Source: Physella acuta (lineage: Eukaryota > Mollusca > Gastropoda > Physidae). From it: a stretch of DNA of 64,000 nt. Positions 13,501 through 24,840 of the stretch are shown piece after piece. Position 1 is the first letter of the stretch. Each line of letters starts with the position of its first letter. The DNA lies in the NCBI RefSeq assembly GCF_028476545.1, contig NW_026733046.1:147001-211000 (forward strand). The letters run 5' to 3'. The notes under the pieces are model-generated. The model worked only from the letters and a program-made list of their open reading frames with translations. It was not told where the DNA came from and did not search any database. Made by a program: the position numbers and the translations under genes.

Positions 13501-16500
13501 AGAATTTGTTACAAACTGACCAAGACTACAGGAACTGACCTGACAGAATTTGTTGTTCTCTTCCTTCAGATCCTTGAGTTTCTGGTGCAGAGGTTCAATG
13601 ATCCTGTAGTTTTCTTCTATCTCATCTAGGCTGAAACAAGTTTTTAACTGCTACAACACCATGGTAAACATCTACTCATTGATTTAAGAGTTATTTTTTA
13701 ATGAGTTCATGCTGTGAGAAAGTCTAAATCTTAAGCGAGGCTTATCTGGCAACACAGTACCCCAATATTTGAAAACAGAGAGATCAAACAAAGACTAGAG
13801 AGTCTCAGATTCAAAGTTGGGTTTAGAAAACTTCTGTATATTAGTTACAATATCAAGTCAACTTGGCAACTAAGCTGATAGTCAGCAATATGTACAACCA
13901 AATATCTCCCCTGGATCTGGTACAACATACAACTCCATACCTCTACTGGTACAACTCCATACCTCTGTTGATACAACATACAACTCTATACCTCTGCTGG
14001 TACAACATACAACTCTATACATCTGCTGGTACAACATACAACTCCATACCTCAGCTGGTACAACATACAACTCCATACCTCTGCTGGTACAACATACAAC
14101 TCCATATCTCTGCTGGTACAACATACAACTCCATACCTCAGCTGGTACAACATACAACTATATACCTCTGCTGGTACAACATACAACTCCATACCTCTGC
14201 TGGTACAACATACAACTCCATATATTCTACTGGTACAACATGCAACGTTATACATCTGCTGGTACAACATACAACTCTATACCTCTGCTGGTACAACATA
14301 CAACTCCATACCTCTACTGGTACAACATACAACTCCATACCTCAGCTGGTACAACATACAACTCCATACCTCTGCTGGTACAACATACAACTCCATATGT
14401 TCTACTGGTACAACATGCAACGTTATACATCTGCTGGTACAACATACAACTCTATACCTCAGCTGGTACAACATACAACTCCATACCTCTACTGGTACAA
14501 CATACAACTCCATACCTCAGCTGGTACAACATACAACTCCATACCTCTGCTGGTACAACATACAACTCCATATGTTCTACTGGTACAACATACAACTCTA
14601 TACCTCTGCTGGTACAACATACAACTCTATACATCTGCTGGTACAACATACAACTCCATACCTCAGCTGGTACAACATACAACTCCATACCTCTGCTGGT
14701 ACAACATACAACTCCATATCTCTGCTGGTACAACATACAACTCCATACCTCAGCTGGTACAACATACAACTATATACCTCTGCTGGTACAACATACAACT
14801 CCATACCTCAGCTGGTACAACATACAACTCCATACCTCTGCTGGTACAACATACAACTCCATATGTTCTACTGGTACAACATACAACTCTATACCTCTGC
14901 TGGTACAACATACAACTCTATACATCTGCTGGTACAACATACAACTCCATACCTCAGCTGGTACAACATACAACTCCATACCTCTGCTGGTACAACATAC
15001 AACTCCATATCTCTGCTGGTACAACATACAACTCCATACCTCAGCTGGTACAACATACAACTATATACCTCTGCTGGTACAACATACAACTCCATACCTC
15101 TGCTGGTACAACATACAACTCCATATATTCTACTGGTACAACATGCAACGTTATACATCTGCTGGTACAACATACAACTCTATACCTCTGCTGGTACAAC
15201 ATACAACTCCATACCTCTACTGGTACAACATACAACTCCATACCTCAGCTGGTACAACATACAACTCCATACCTCTGCTGGTACAACATACAACTCCATA
15301 TGTTCTACTGGTACAACATGCAACGTTATACATCTGCTGGTACAACATACAACTCTATACCTCAGCTGGTACAACATACAACTCCATACCTCTACTGGTA
15401 CAACATACAACTCCATACCTCAGCTGGTACAACATACAACTCCATACCTCTGCTGGTACAACATACAACTCCATATGTTCTACTGGTACAACATACAACT
15501 CTATACCTCTGCTGGTACAACATACAACTCTATACATCTGCTGGTACAACATACAACTCCATACCTCAGCTGGTACAACATACAACTCCATACCTCTGCT
15601 GGTACAACATACAACTCCATATCTCTGCTGGTACAACATACAACTCCATACCTCAGCTGGTACAACATACAACTATATACCTCTGCTGGTACAACATACA
15701 ACTCCATACCTCTGCTGGTACAACATACAACTCCATATATTCTACTGGTACAACATGCAACGTTATACATCTGCTGGTACAACATACAACTCTATACCTC
15801 TGCTGGTACAACATACAACTCCATACCTCTACTGGTACAACATACAACTCCATACCTCAGCTGGTACAACATACAACTCCATACCTCTGCTGGTACAACA
15901 TACAACTCCATATGTTCTACTGGTACAACATGCAACGTTATACATCTGCTGGTACAACATACAACTCTATACCTCAGCTGGTACAACATACAACTCCATA
16001 CCACTGCTGGTACAACATACAACTCCATATATTCTACTGGTACAACATGCAACGTTATACATCTGCTGGTACAACATACAACTCTATACCTCTGCTGGTA
16101 CAACATACAACTCTATACCTCTGCTGGTACAACATACAACTCCATACCTCTACTGGTACAACATACAACTCCATACCTCAGCTGGTACAACATACAACTC
16201 TATACCTCTGCTGGTACAACATACAACTCCATACCTCAGCTGGTACAACATACAACTCTATACCTCAGCTGGTACAACATACAACTCCATATATTCTGCT
16301 GGTACAACATACAACTCCATACCTCAGCTGGTACAACATACAACTCCATATATTCTGCTGGTACAACATACAACTCCATATAGTCTGCTGGTACAACATA
16401 CAACTCCATACCTCTGCTGGTACAACATACAACTCCATACCTCTACTGGTACAACATACAACTCCATACATCTACTGGTACAACATACAACGCCATACCT

Positions 16501-17832
16501 CTGCTGGTACAACATACAACTCCATACCTCAGCTGGTACAACATACAACTCTATACCTCTACTGGTACAACATACAACTCCATACCTCTACTGGTACAAC
16601 ATACAACTCTATACCTCTACTGGTACAACATACAACTCTATACATCTGCTGGTACAACATACAACTCTATACATCTGATGGTACAACATACAACTCCATA
16701 TATTCTGCTGGTACAATATACAACTCTATACCTCAGCTGGTACAACATACAACTCTATACCTCTGCTGGTACAACATACAACTCTATACCACTGCTGGTA
16801 CAACATACAACTCTATACCTCTGCTGGTACAACATACAACTCCATACCTCAGCTGGTACAACATACAACTCTATACCTCTGCTGGTACAACATACAACTC
16901 CATACCTCAGCTGGTACAACATACCTCTGTTTGATCTGATAGACATCCTGTAGAGCACTCTGCAACTGGTTCAGTCCCGTCCTAACCCCATCAAGTTGTG
17001 ACTGTACCGCTGTTTTCAACATGGCTTCCACTGAAGCCTGGACGATTCAAAACAAAACTGGTCAGAATGTTTCAACACAGAGAAATATTGACATTGTATA
17101 AATTTTTTACATAAGGAAATCTTAGAAGACAAACCTTTTTTCTGGCAACACGTCTTTTATACTGGTCCACTTTATCCAATTGGTCTGGTCTCTGAAAGAT
17201 ATCAACACTAAAACAATTGAATCCCTTTAAAGAAAACATCAACACTAAAACAATTGAATCCCTTTAAAAGAAAACATAACACTAAACAATTGAATCCCTC
17301 ACAGATTTTCTCCACTTTATCTACACCATTTGGCAATGAGGGACCTATCGAACAATATTATCCCAGAGAGATTTCTCCTTAGTATTCATAAGAATTCATA
17401 AGACCCTATTTATTGTATTTTGAATGTAGGTTAGAAAGTCTAGCCATTTGACCATGAACCTTCCAATACAAAATTAAACTTTAAAATAAAGCTGCTTCAC
17501 CATTCTGAATTTGTTATAACATAAATTGAAGAAAATATTTCATTCATATTTTAGAAAAATGTAGCTACAGGCTAACTCTACCCTACCAGATTGTCTAAAC
17601 AAATCCACATTTTACTGCAGATCAAATTAAAAGTGGGTGCTGAAGAAGATTCAGAAAAATGACAAGTGGGTGCTGAAGAAGATTCAGAAAAATGACTAAC
17701 TTGTAGCAAACTGGCAACATGTTTTGCCGCTGCTTGTCTGGCTTCTACTTCCAGGCGTCCAAGGTCTAGGGGAGCGGGTGCTGGACCTTGGGAGTGCTCA
17801 GGATCTTCATCATCGTCAATACTTCCACTCAT
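4510..17832 (-). CDS. EXOC3: Exocyst complex component 3 (Sec6), N-terminal 455 codons, 14 exons
   Basis: Core exocyst subunit that tethers secretory vesicles to the plasma membrane. Exons in coding order: 17832-17701, 17191-17135, 17037-16925, 13630-13540, 13197-13091, 12922-12841, 12414-12266, 11719-11606, 8391-8286, 7814-7731, 7194-7121, 6371-6276, 5152-5086, 4602-4510. All junctions are GT-AG, phases agree and the sum is 1365 nt. The product tracks vertebrate EXOC3 as I remember it: SLLQ-RPDQLDKV (about residue 41-52), QSQLDGVRTGL, RIIEREER, TGFMPPGRPKKWKEK, DKMWLVRHLEI, FPPEYNVV, GNEVVSLLQW, DQDGDGFYNTQLP and IFQMMEQN at the end. The N-terminus is predicted coiled coil. The start ATG at 17832 opens an acidic leader, MSGSIDDDEDPE, before the conserved part. 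Family length is about 750 aa, so roughly 300 C-terminal residues lie off the left edge. Identity is firm; the first few codons are less certain. Confidence 0.93.
4617..4905. repeat. ~48-nt degenerate minisatellite, ~6 copies
   Basis: Units contain TTAACATGTAAAAATTTA and CAGTTAAACTTAGCTG. Lies between EXOC3 exons 14 and 13, adjoining the exon 14 acceptor. Confidence 0.8.
5144..5590. repeat. ~58-nt array seeded at EXOC3 exon 13 acceptor, ~8 copies
   Basis: Each unit ends TTTTAATATCTGAAAC, whose complement repeats the acceptor GTTTCAG plus the first five exon bases ATATT. Confidence 0.85.
5722..6040. repeat. Two short arrays (37 nt x ~4; 29 nt x ~4.5)
   Basis: The first has AAAGATATAATGGTCAGCCA (5722-5845). 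The second has TAATGTCTAGACAAGCTTGA (5911-6040). Both lie in the intron between EXOC3 exons 13 and 12. Confidence 0.8.
6385..6955. repeat. CA-rich degenerate minisatellite
   Basis: Alternating ATCTCACACACAAGCTAACA units just upstream of the EXOC3 exon 12 acceptor. The splice site is not included. Confidence 0.85.
7180..7395. repeat. 42-nt array seeded at EXOC3 exon 11 acceptor, 5 copies
   Basis: On the minus strand each unit contains ATGTTTTCAG followed by CTGAAAGAATTAATTCAACA, i.e. the acceptor and about 21 exon bases. The whole array is open in the exon frame. A short AAACAT array (7079-7111) lies on the donor side. Confidence 0.92.
7510..8100. repeat. Degenerate AT-rich arrays flanking EXOC3 exon 10
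   Basis: 7510-7725 repeats GAAGTGAATTATTTACTT on the donor side. 7828-8080 repeats TTTAATGCATGAATTTTTAC on the acceptor side. Confidence 0.7.
8387..9597. repeat. 37-nt array seeded at EXOC3 exon 9 acceptor, ~33 copies
   Basis: Unit core CAACACAATCCTAGGACAAT. The complement holds the acceptor TTGTCCTAG plus exon start GATTG. A shorter variant lacking ACAATACAAC occurs about seven times. Confidence 0.95.
9853..11600. repeat. 32/36-nt array seeded at EXOC3 exon 8 donor, ~50 copies
   Basis: The exon-proximal third (10990-11600) has units with ACTCACCTGAGTGAGC, repeating the donor CAG-GTGAGT. The distal part (9853-10990) is a near-perfect 32-nt repeat of GCATAAAACTAGACTAGACA in which the donor motif has decayed to ACACACCAGA. 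Confidence 0.95.
13917..16924. repeat. 29-nt array seeded at EXOC3 exon 3 donor, ~104 copies
   Basis: Unit core TGGTACAACATACAACTCCA. On the minus strand it contains AGAGGTATG, as at the real donor CAGAG-GTATGT. Long blocks are duplicated at offsets of 903 and 612 nt. Three units of 29 nt equal 29 codons without stops, which explains the spurious 1023-codon frame. Confidence 0.97.
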
Positions 17833-18224
17833 CTTAACAAACCTGTGGTCATTAAAACCTCTTCAGTCAGTTGGGATCTTAAACATGATTTTTTTATTTA
17901 TAAATAAAAATAATAATATGATAAAAAATTAGAAAATTGCAGTGTGGTAGTCAGTATTTACTATTTACTTCCCACTAGTGTCACTTGGTAGGCTATTAAA
18001 TTGTCTTTAGGCCCTATTTACTTTACAAAAATCAAACATTTCCACTTTTTAATTTCCAGATAATATCCACTGCTTTATTGTGAGATTACCCTTCATCTAG
18101 CTCTAAATCTAGATCTAACTTCAACTGTTGATTCAGGATACTGATAATAGTCTCTTATGGAAATAGGTGTGTTAGGCAGTGTTAGTAGGTAGTCTAGGTA
18201 GAATTGTAATCTCATCTTAGATCT

Positions 18225-18870
18225 ACTTTTATGGTAAGAAATGGTTAGGTGTATGGGTAAAATCACGATATAGCGTCGGAAATTATTGGGTAATGTTCGT
18301 TGAGTTTCGGTAACATTCGTTACTGTAAACCATAGTTTATTTGACCGGTGAAATAAAAATAGAGTCAGGTGCATTAAATTATTGTTTTAACGTAATTTAA
18401 TGTTTAACTGACAAAAAAATAGCAATAATTAGTAAATCTAAATATTATTAATAAAGTCGAGTGTAGTAATTAATGTTGTTTTTTTTAAGAAACAGAAAAA
18501 ACCTGCAGAAGATTTGCGACAACCAGCTCTAGTTCTGTTAGTAAATAAGACGATTAGATTAACTGAAGTTAAAAGTAGTAAGAATATCTAGAATAATGTT
18601 TAGTAGCAGCAATAATTAGCACATACACTTAAAATAATTAGAAATACAAAATAATTAGCAAAACAGTATTTAAAATGCAACTAAAATCAATCCTTGCACA
18701 TTTTTAAACATTATGTATTAAAAATAATATGGCGGCAAATAAATTATGGTTTACAGTATTTCCAGTGGTTTCCGGAACGGCTCGACAGACTACGCCATAG
18801 TTTTACTGTTTTATACTGCTGTACAGTTCCGGAATAATAACCGACGCTATATCGTGATTTTACCGGTGTA
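18225..18870. repeat. Imperfect inverted repeat between EXOC3 and UQCC1
   Basis: The left arm (about 18258-18352) and right arm (about 18735-18865) share, in opposite orientation, AAATAAA(C/T)TATGGTTTACAGTA and CCGACGCTATATCGTGATTT. The spacing within the arms differs and about 380 bases separate them. It could be an old foldback transposon. Confidence 0.6.
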
Positions 18871-20727
18871 TGATGGTAGGAGAGTTAGGGATAGCAGATA
18901 TATAACAAAGACAAAATTTAAATTAAAAAATCATCATAGACTAATCGTTGTAGAATAATTTAATAAAAAATCACAAAATCTAACTCACTGCAGTCTGCAG
19001 GTATTTTAGGCCCAATTCTTGCAACCAGCCGCCTGAGTCCAAACTCTCCTGGTTAAGTAATAAATATCAATTTTATTTATTATTTAGTTGGCCCTAGATC
19101 TAGGCCTATAATATTTTATTTAAAAGGCACTGTCCGTTGTATTTATTTTTATTTTGGCCTAGGCTGAAGAAGCCTATACAAAACAAATTTACTTGATTAC
19201 AAATGCAATACATCCCACCGGAACTTCCTACTGGGCGTATAGACCTAGACAAGGTATAGTGAATTGAAAAATGATCTATGTTCTTAAAACATTTTAAGGC
19301 CTGCATCGATCTGTTTATACATTTTATTCTATAGTAAATATATTGATCTAGATCTACGTTATGGAAAATAAACTATAAACAGAAATTATACAACAGTTCA
19401 CTTGCAATGTGTGTGTATAATAAAGTATCAAAAGTAAATAATTAATGATCCCTTTTGATTAATTTTGTTTTTTTATTTTGAAGAGCTTTTTTGTTTTCAT
19501 GCATATGCATGTTATGTAAAAATGAATGTATTAAGATCTACAAGGACAAACATTTTATCAAATGCAAAATTGTTACATGTCTGTAGTTTTATCGAATTTG
19601 TCGCTCCATACGTTATTTTTTTTACATCTTAATGGCTAGATTTAATAGGCACAGCATATAGATTCTAGATCTAGATCTACGTTATTTTAATATTTTGCCT
19701 AGAGTAAAGTTCCAGGCGCGGTTAAAACACCGGTGCGGTCATCGCCTGTTTATCGCTTCGTACAATATTTGTTTTGATGTTTTATACGAAACTACCGATA
19801 TCTGCTGTAAACCTGTCCATTTCTAAATATATCCAGGTCAAATTCTTTTGTTTTTCTCCTTCTGGAAGTCGAGTTTTTAAATTTTAAAGTTTCGAGGTAT
19901 GACGTCGAAGGCGATTCTAGTTCCCCGTATGAAAAACACTAGGTCCCGGATGAGATGAATAAACCAACCAATCAAAGCTTTTTATAACTAGGTTAACTAT
20001 AAATAGCTTCTACAATATGTGCGGGACACGTTACATACGATAGATTAGGCTAATAAAGCAACCTGATAGGTGAATAGGGGTGGCCGCAGCTTGGGTGTCG
20101 ATTTGGGTGGTTTCACCGCGCTGCGTAACCAACGACTTGAGCTAGACTAGCCTAGTTCTAGATGCTCTACATTTCAAGCTAAGCCTAGAATCTGTATAAT
20201 TTCTATTTTTTTCTGCTGTTTTAAATTATTTCGATCATCTACTTCTTCTAAATCTAGTTTGTGTCTCTACATACAAGCATATCTAAGCAAATGTTACGTT
20301 ATGTCTTGTCAGTGGTTGTTACGTCCCTTTGTTATGATTATTATAGTTGCGTCCCTTGAGTCATCACTGGGTCAACTTTTAATGTCGTTAATTAATTTAA
20401 TTAACATGTTTTTAATTTGGTTTTGAAATCTATTAATTAATAATACAATCAACAACACGTTTAAAAGTGTAAAATATTTATTTTATTTATTAAACTAGGA
20501 TTAAAACGTATAAAACACGATCGTTACGCAAGCCGGTTCAGATGGCCGCAGGGAAAAAAAAAGAGGGGAAAAAAAAATCGCAAGTAGCACGTCACTAAAA
20601 CAGGAATATCTCAAATTCAATGCGTAGGAATATAAAATGATTGATACATATTAAGAGTAGAAAGGCAGAGGAATAATATAGTACTTTGGGTTTGTTTCTG
20701 TGTTAAACGGTTACAAAATAGCGCCCG
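18871..20727. other. Divergent intergenic region, EXOC3/UQCC1
   Basis: AT-rich, with no coding frame I would defend. It holds several TAGATCTAGATCTA palindromic runs, a CRE-like TGACGTCG near 19900 and a TATA-like CTATAAATAG near 19997. Promoters for one or both genes are expected here but cannot be placed. Confidence 0.4.
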
Positions 20728-23700
20728 ATGAAAGTCGGGAGTTTGCTATGTGTGACCGCGCGTGGAACTTTACTCTACCACCGTGGCATTTGTGTGTGTT
20801 TGGTGCGGTTTTGTTTAGAGTTTAGAGTTTCAGTTTCAGTGAGTTTAGATCTAGATCTAGAGTCTAGTAACTTTTATAATTTATATAAATATATAGATCT
20901 AGGAATTTAGGTAAAAAACACTAATCATCATATAAAAATTACATATTCTTGTAGAGCTCAACTAGATCTATTTGAAAACAAAACAAAAAAGATTTTCTGT
21001 CTAGATCTAGTATCTAGCTCAAATAGTTTATTTTTAGCGAATTTTTTTGTGAGGGGTGGAATCCCCTTGTTGTTTTTGCATTGGCCAATTTTGAATTGTG
21101 ACAAGTCATGGTAGATCTATATCATATCTGAATAAATTTAGCATAGTTATTTTACTTGCAGTAGTATTTTGTTCATATTTGCAGAGTTTAGCTAGAATGA
21201 TATATAGAACTTGTAAATGCTATTGAAATGAATAAAAATAATACAGAAGTATACTTTTGTGTTGGCTTCCTCCCATAACCCCAAAAAACTGTGTATGAAA
21301 ATGTTTCTAAAGGAATGTTTTATATAAATACAGTGAATGAAATAGTCAAAAATCTTAAGTAAATGACTTGAACACTGTAATGTGAATATAACTGCCTCAT
21401 TATTTTGGGCAGGTGAAGTAGAGTCCATCTTTAAGCCATTTTGTTATAAATGAACTAAAGTTATCAGATCAATGTTTTTATATGTATGAATTCTGATTTT
21501 CAGCATATGACTATAAATAAGGGTATCATGTCATGTTTGCCTGTCGTCCCTACTGGGACATAGGCCGCTGACAAGAGCTTTCCAGACGTCTCTGTCCAGG
21601 GCTAGTCTCTCCAACTGTCCCCAGGTGTATCCAATCTTCTTGGTGTCTTCTTCCAGGTCACGTCTCCAGGTCTTTCTTGGTCTGCCTCTCTTCCTCCTGC
21701 CTTGTGGATTCCAGGTGAGGGCCTGTCTTGTTATGCTGGATACAGGCTTCCTGAGTGTGTGGCCAATCCATTTCCATTTTCTCTGGAGGATCTCTACCTC
21801 CACTGGCAGTTGATTTGTCCATTGCCATAGAACATCATTTCTGATGGTTTTAGGCCAGCGAATTCGCAGGATCTTTCTGAGACATGCGTTTATAAATGAT
21901 TGTATTTTCTTCTTATTTATAGCAGTTATTCTCCATGTCTCGGCTCCATAGAGTAAAACAGGTTTTACTAGTGTGTTGAAGATCCGGAATTTTATTCTAA
22001 GGGTTAAATCTCCCGAACCCCAAACATTTTTTAGTTGGTTGAAGACTGCTCTTGCCTTACCCGTCCTTATTTTTATGTCTGCTTCTGTCCCAACCTGCTT
22101 ATCAACAATACTTCCAAGGTAGGTGAATCTATCCACTTCTTCTAGGGCTTCTTCTGCCAGTGTTATAGGGTTGTTGTTTGATGCATTGACTTTGAGAACT
22201 TTACTTTTCCCTCTGTGGATGTTCAGACCCAGGCTTGTAGAAAAATTTGCAACCCTGTTGGTTTTATCCTGCATTTGCTGTTGTGTGTGAGAAAGGAGGG
22301 CCAGGTCGTCAGCAAAGTCCAGGTCATCCAGCTGGCTCCACAATGTCCACTGTATACCGTTTCGCGTTTTCTCTGTTGACATCTTCATAACCCAGTCTAT
22401 GGCCAGTAGGAACAGGAATGGTGAAAGTAGGCAACCCTGCCTTACTCCGGTCCGTATTGGGAAGGCCTCTGTAGTCTGTTGGCCATGCACTACTCTACAT
22501 TTGAGACCTTCATATGAAGACATAATAATGTTGACTATTTTCTGTGGCACCCCGTAGTGTCTCAACAATTTCCACATTGACTGCCTATCCAGGCTATCAA
22601 AGGCCTTCTCATAGTCTATGAAATTAATATAGAGAGATGAGTTCCACTCTTGGGTCTGTTCAATGATGATGCGCAGGGTAGCAATTTGGTCTATGCATGA
22701 CCTTTCCTTCCTAAAGCCCGCCTGTTGATCTCGAAGCTGGGGATCTATGGCTTCCTTCATTCTGTTTAATAATATTCTGTTGAAGACTTTGCCTGGGATG
22801 GACAAAAGTGTTATCCCTCTATAGTTAGAGCATGCACTAAGATCGCCTTTCTTTGGAAGCTTTATGAGTAGTCCCTCCTTCCACTCCTCTGGTATTTGTT
22901 CATCTTCCCAGATTTTCTTGAAGAGTGTGTATAGTAGTGTGGTGCTAGTTTCTATATCTGCTGTCAGTGCTTCTGCCGGTATACCATCTATTCCTGGAGC
23001 CTTCCAATTTTTCAGCTGCTTTATAGCTCTATGTATCTCTTCTTTTGAAGGTGGGTTGCAGTCTATAGGGAGGTCACTTTCAGCTGGTGGTATGTCTTGC
23101 GTGCACTCTGGTGTTGGTCTATTCAGTAGTTCTTCAAAATGTTCTACCCATCTCTTCATCTGTCCTTCCGCATCAGGTATTGTCTTTCCATCTTTGGTTT
23201 TCACTGGCCTCTCTGGCTTACTGTACTTACCAGATATCTTCTTAATTGTATTGTACACGTCCCTAATATTACCATGGTACAGTGCTTCTTCCGCTTCTCT
23301 TGCCAGCAGTTCCAAATAGCTCCGTTAAATAAGGGTAGGTCCTAAGTAAAACTTCAAAAACTTAAAGTTACAGTTTTTTTATGTCAAAAGTATTGGTACG
23401 ACTATTGTCTGGTCACTGTTAATAGATCTAGTAGTGGAGTAGTAGTATCATACTGGTAGTCAGAGGCGTAGTGAGGGGGGGGGGGGGGCGGGGTGCGGAC
23501 CGCACCAGGTGACACCATTTAGGGGGGTGACACCAAGGCAAAAAATAGCAAAATATATAGAGAGCGGGGGGTGTGCAAATCAAAAGTTTGAGGGGGGTGC
23601 AAATCGAAAGTTTGAGAGGGGGGGTGCAAATCAAAAATTTGAAAGTTTGTCCCTGGGAAGGGTCACTACGCCTCTGGGGGGGGGGGTGACACCATTAAGT

Positions 23701-24753
23701 GCCGCACCGGAAATCCGACCTCGCTACGCCACTGCTGGTAGTAGTAATACTAGGTCATAGATCTAGTACTAGAACTAGATTCTAAGTACTTATACTATTA
23801 CTTATCACTTTTTAAAGTGTTTAGTTAGAGTTTAGACCTAGTATTAAAAATGAAATAAGAATAATTTTATCGTAGGCCTAGAACTTAGAACTAGAATATT
23901 TAAACAATCTTTTTTAAATTTTATTTACTGTAGTGTTAATGCAAAAGTCCCCACTGAAGGGAAATTTGACTTTTTAAAACTTTTTTTTTGAGTGGAGACA
24001 GGTTCAGGAGAAAATTTCAAAATACTTAAAATTTCAGAAAATTAAATATAGATCTCGATTTCTAAATAAAAAAAGGAGTTGGGATAGCCTAAAACCCTAA
24101 ATGTTTAAGCAATACTATACTAGGATTTGGCTTCATCCAACATGGGCCAATGACACATGCTAGGGGGAGCAGGTTGCTGGATGATTCCATTGTTGGACAT
24201 CAATATCACAGCCCAAAAGTGGAGAGCCAATGGACACACAAGCCAGGCCAATGACACAGATTGTAACAAACAATTTTAATAAAATTTTTGCTACATTTTT
24301 TCCAGTCGAATGATAAAATTATTTATATATATAACGAATCTTAACAACCACTATAGGGCAGGGGTTGTCACACTAAGTCAAAAATGACACTTTGATCCAG
24401 ATTTGTACCACCACTTCCTGCACACAACCACCATTGAACAAATTGTTTAAATATGTTACCTAGTATTATCATCAGTATCATGTTTTATTTACAGCCTATA
24501 AAAATATTACTCTCATCTTCGTATCAAAATGTCCTTCCTGCTGCATCTTGTATTCACTGCGGTGCTGCTTTCAATCATGTGACAAGTTTTTCTTCAACTA
24601 ACATATGGCATCACCAGCAGGTAGTGTCTGTTTACAGCATCCAACTAGGCATCATTCTTAAAGTGTACAGGCATATACATATATATATGTATACATATAT
24701 ATATATGGATATATATATATGTATACATATATGGATATATATAAATGTATATA

Positions 24754-24840
<87 letters not shown>

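Noticed and set aside
13863-16934. 1023-codon open frame (plus strand) and several overlapping frames
   Set aside because: Pure product of the 29-nt repeat, which encodes a 29-residue cycle in any stop-free frame. It overlaps the EXOC3 intron on the other strand and has no start, domain or splice context.
22864-23345. Plus-strand frames of 151 and 68 codons
   Set aside because: Antisense of the LINE reverse-transcriptase frame.
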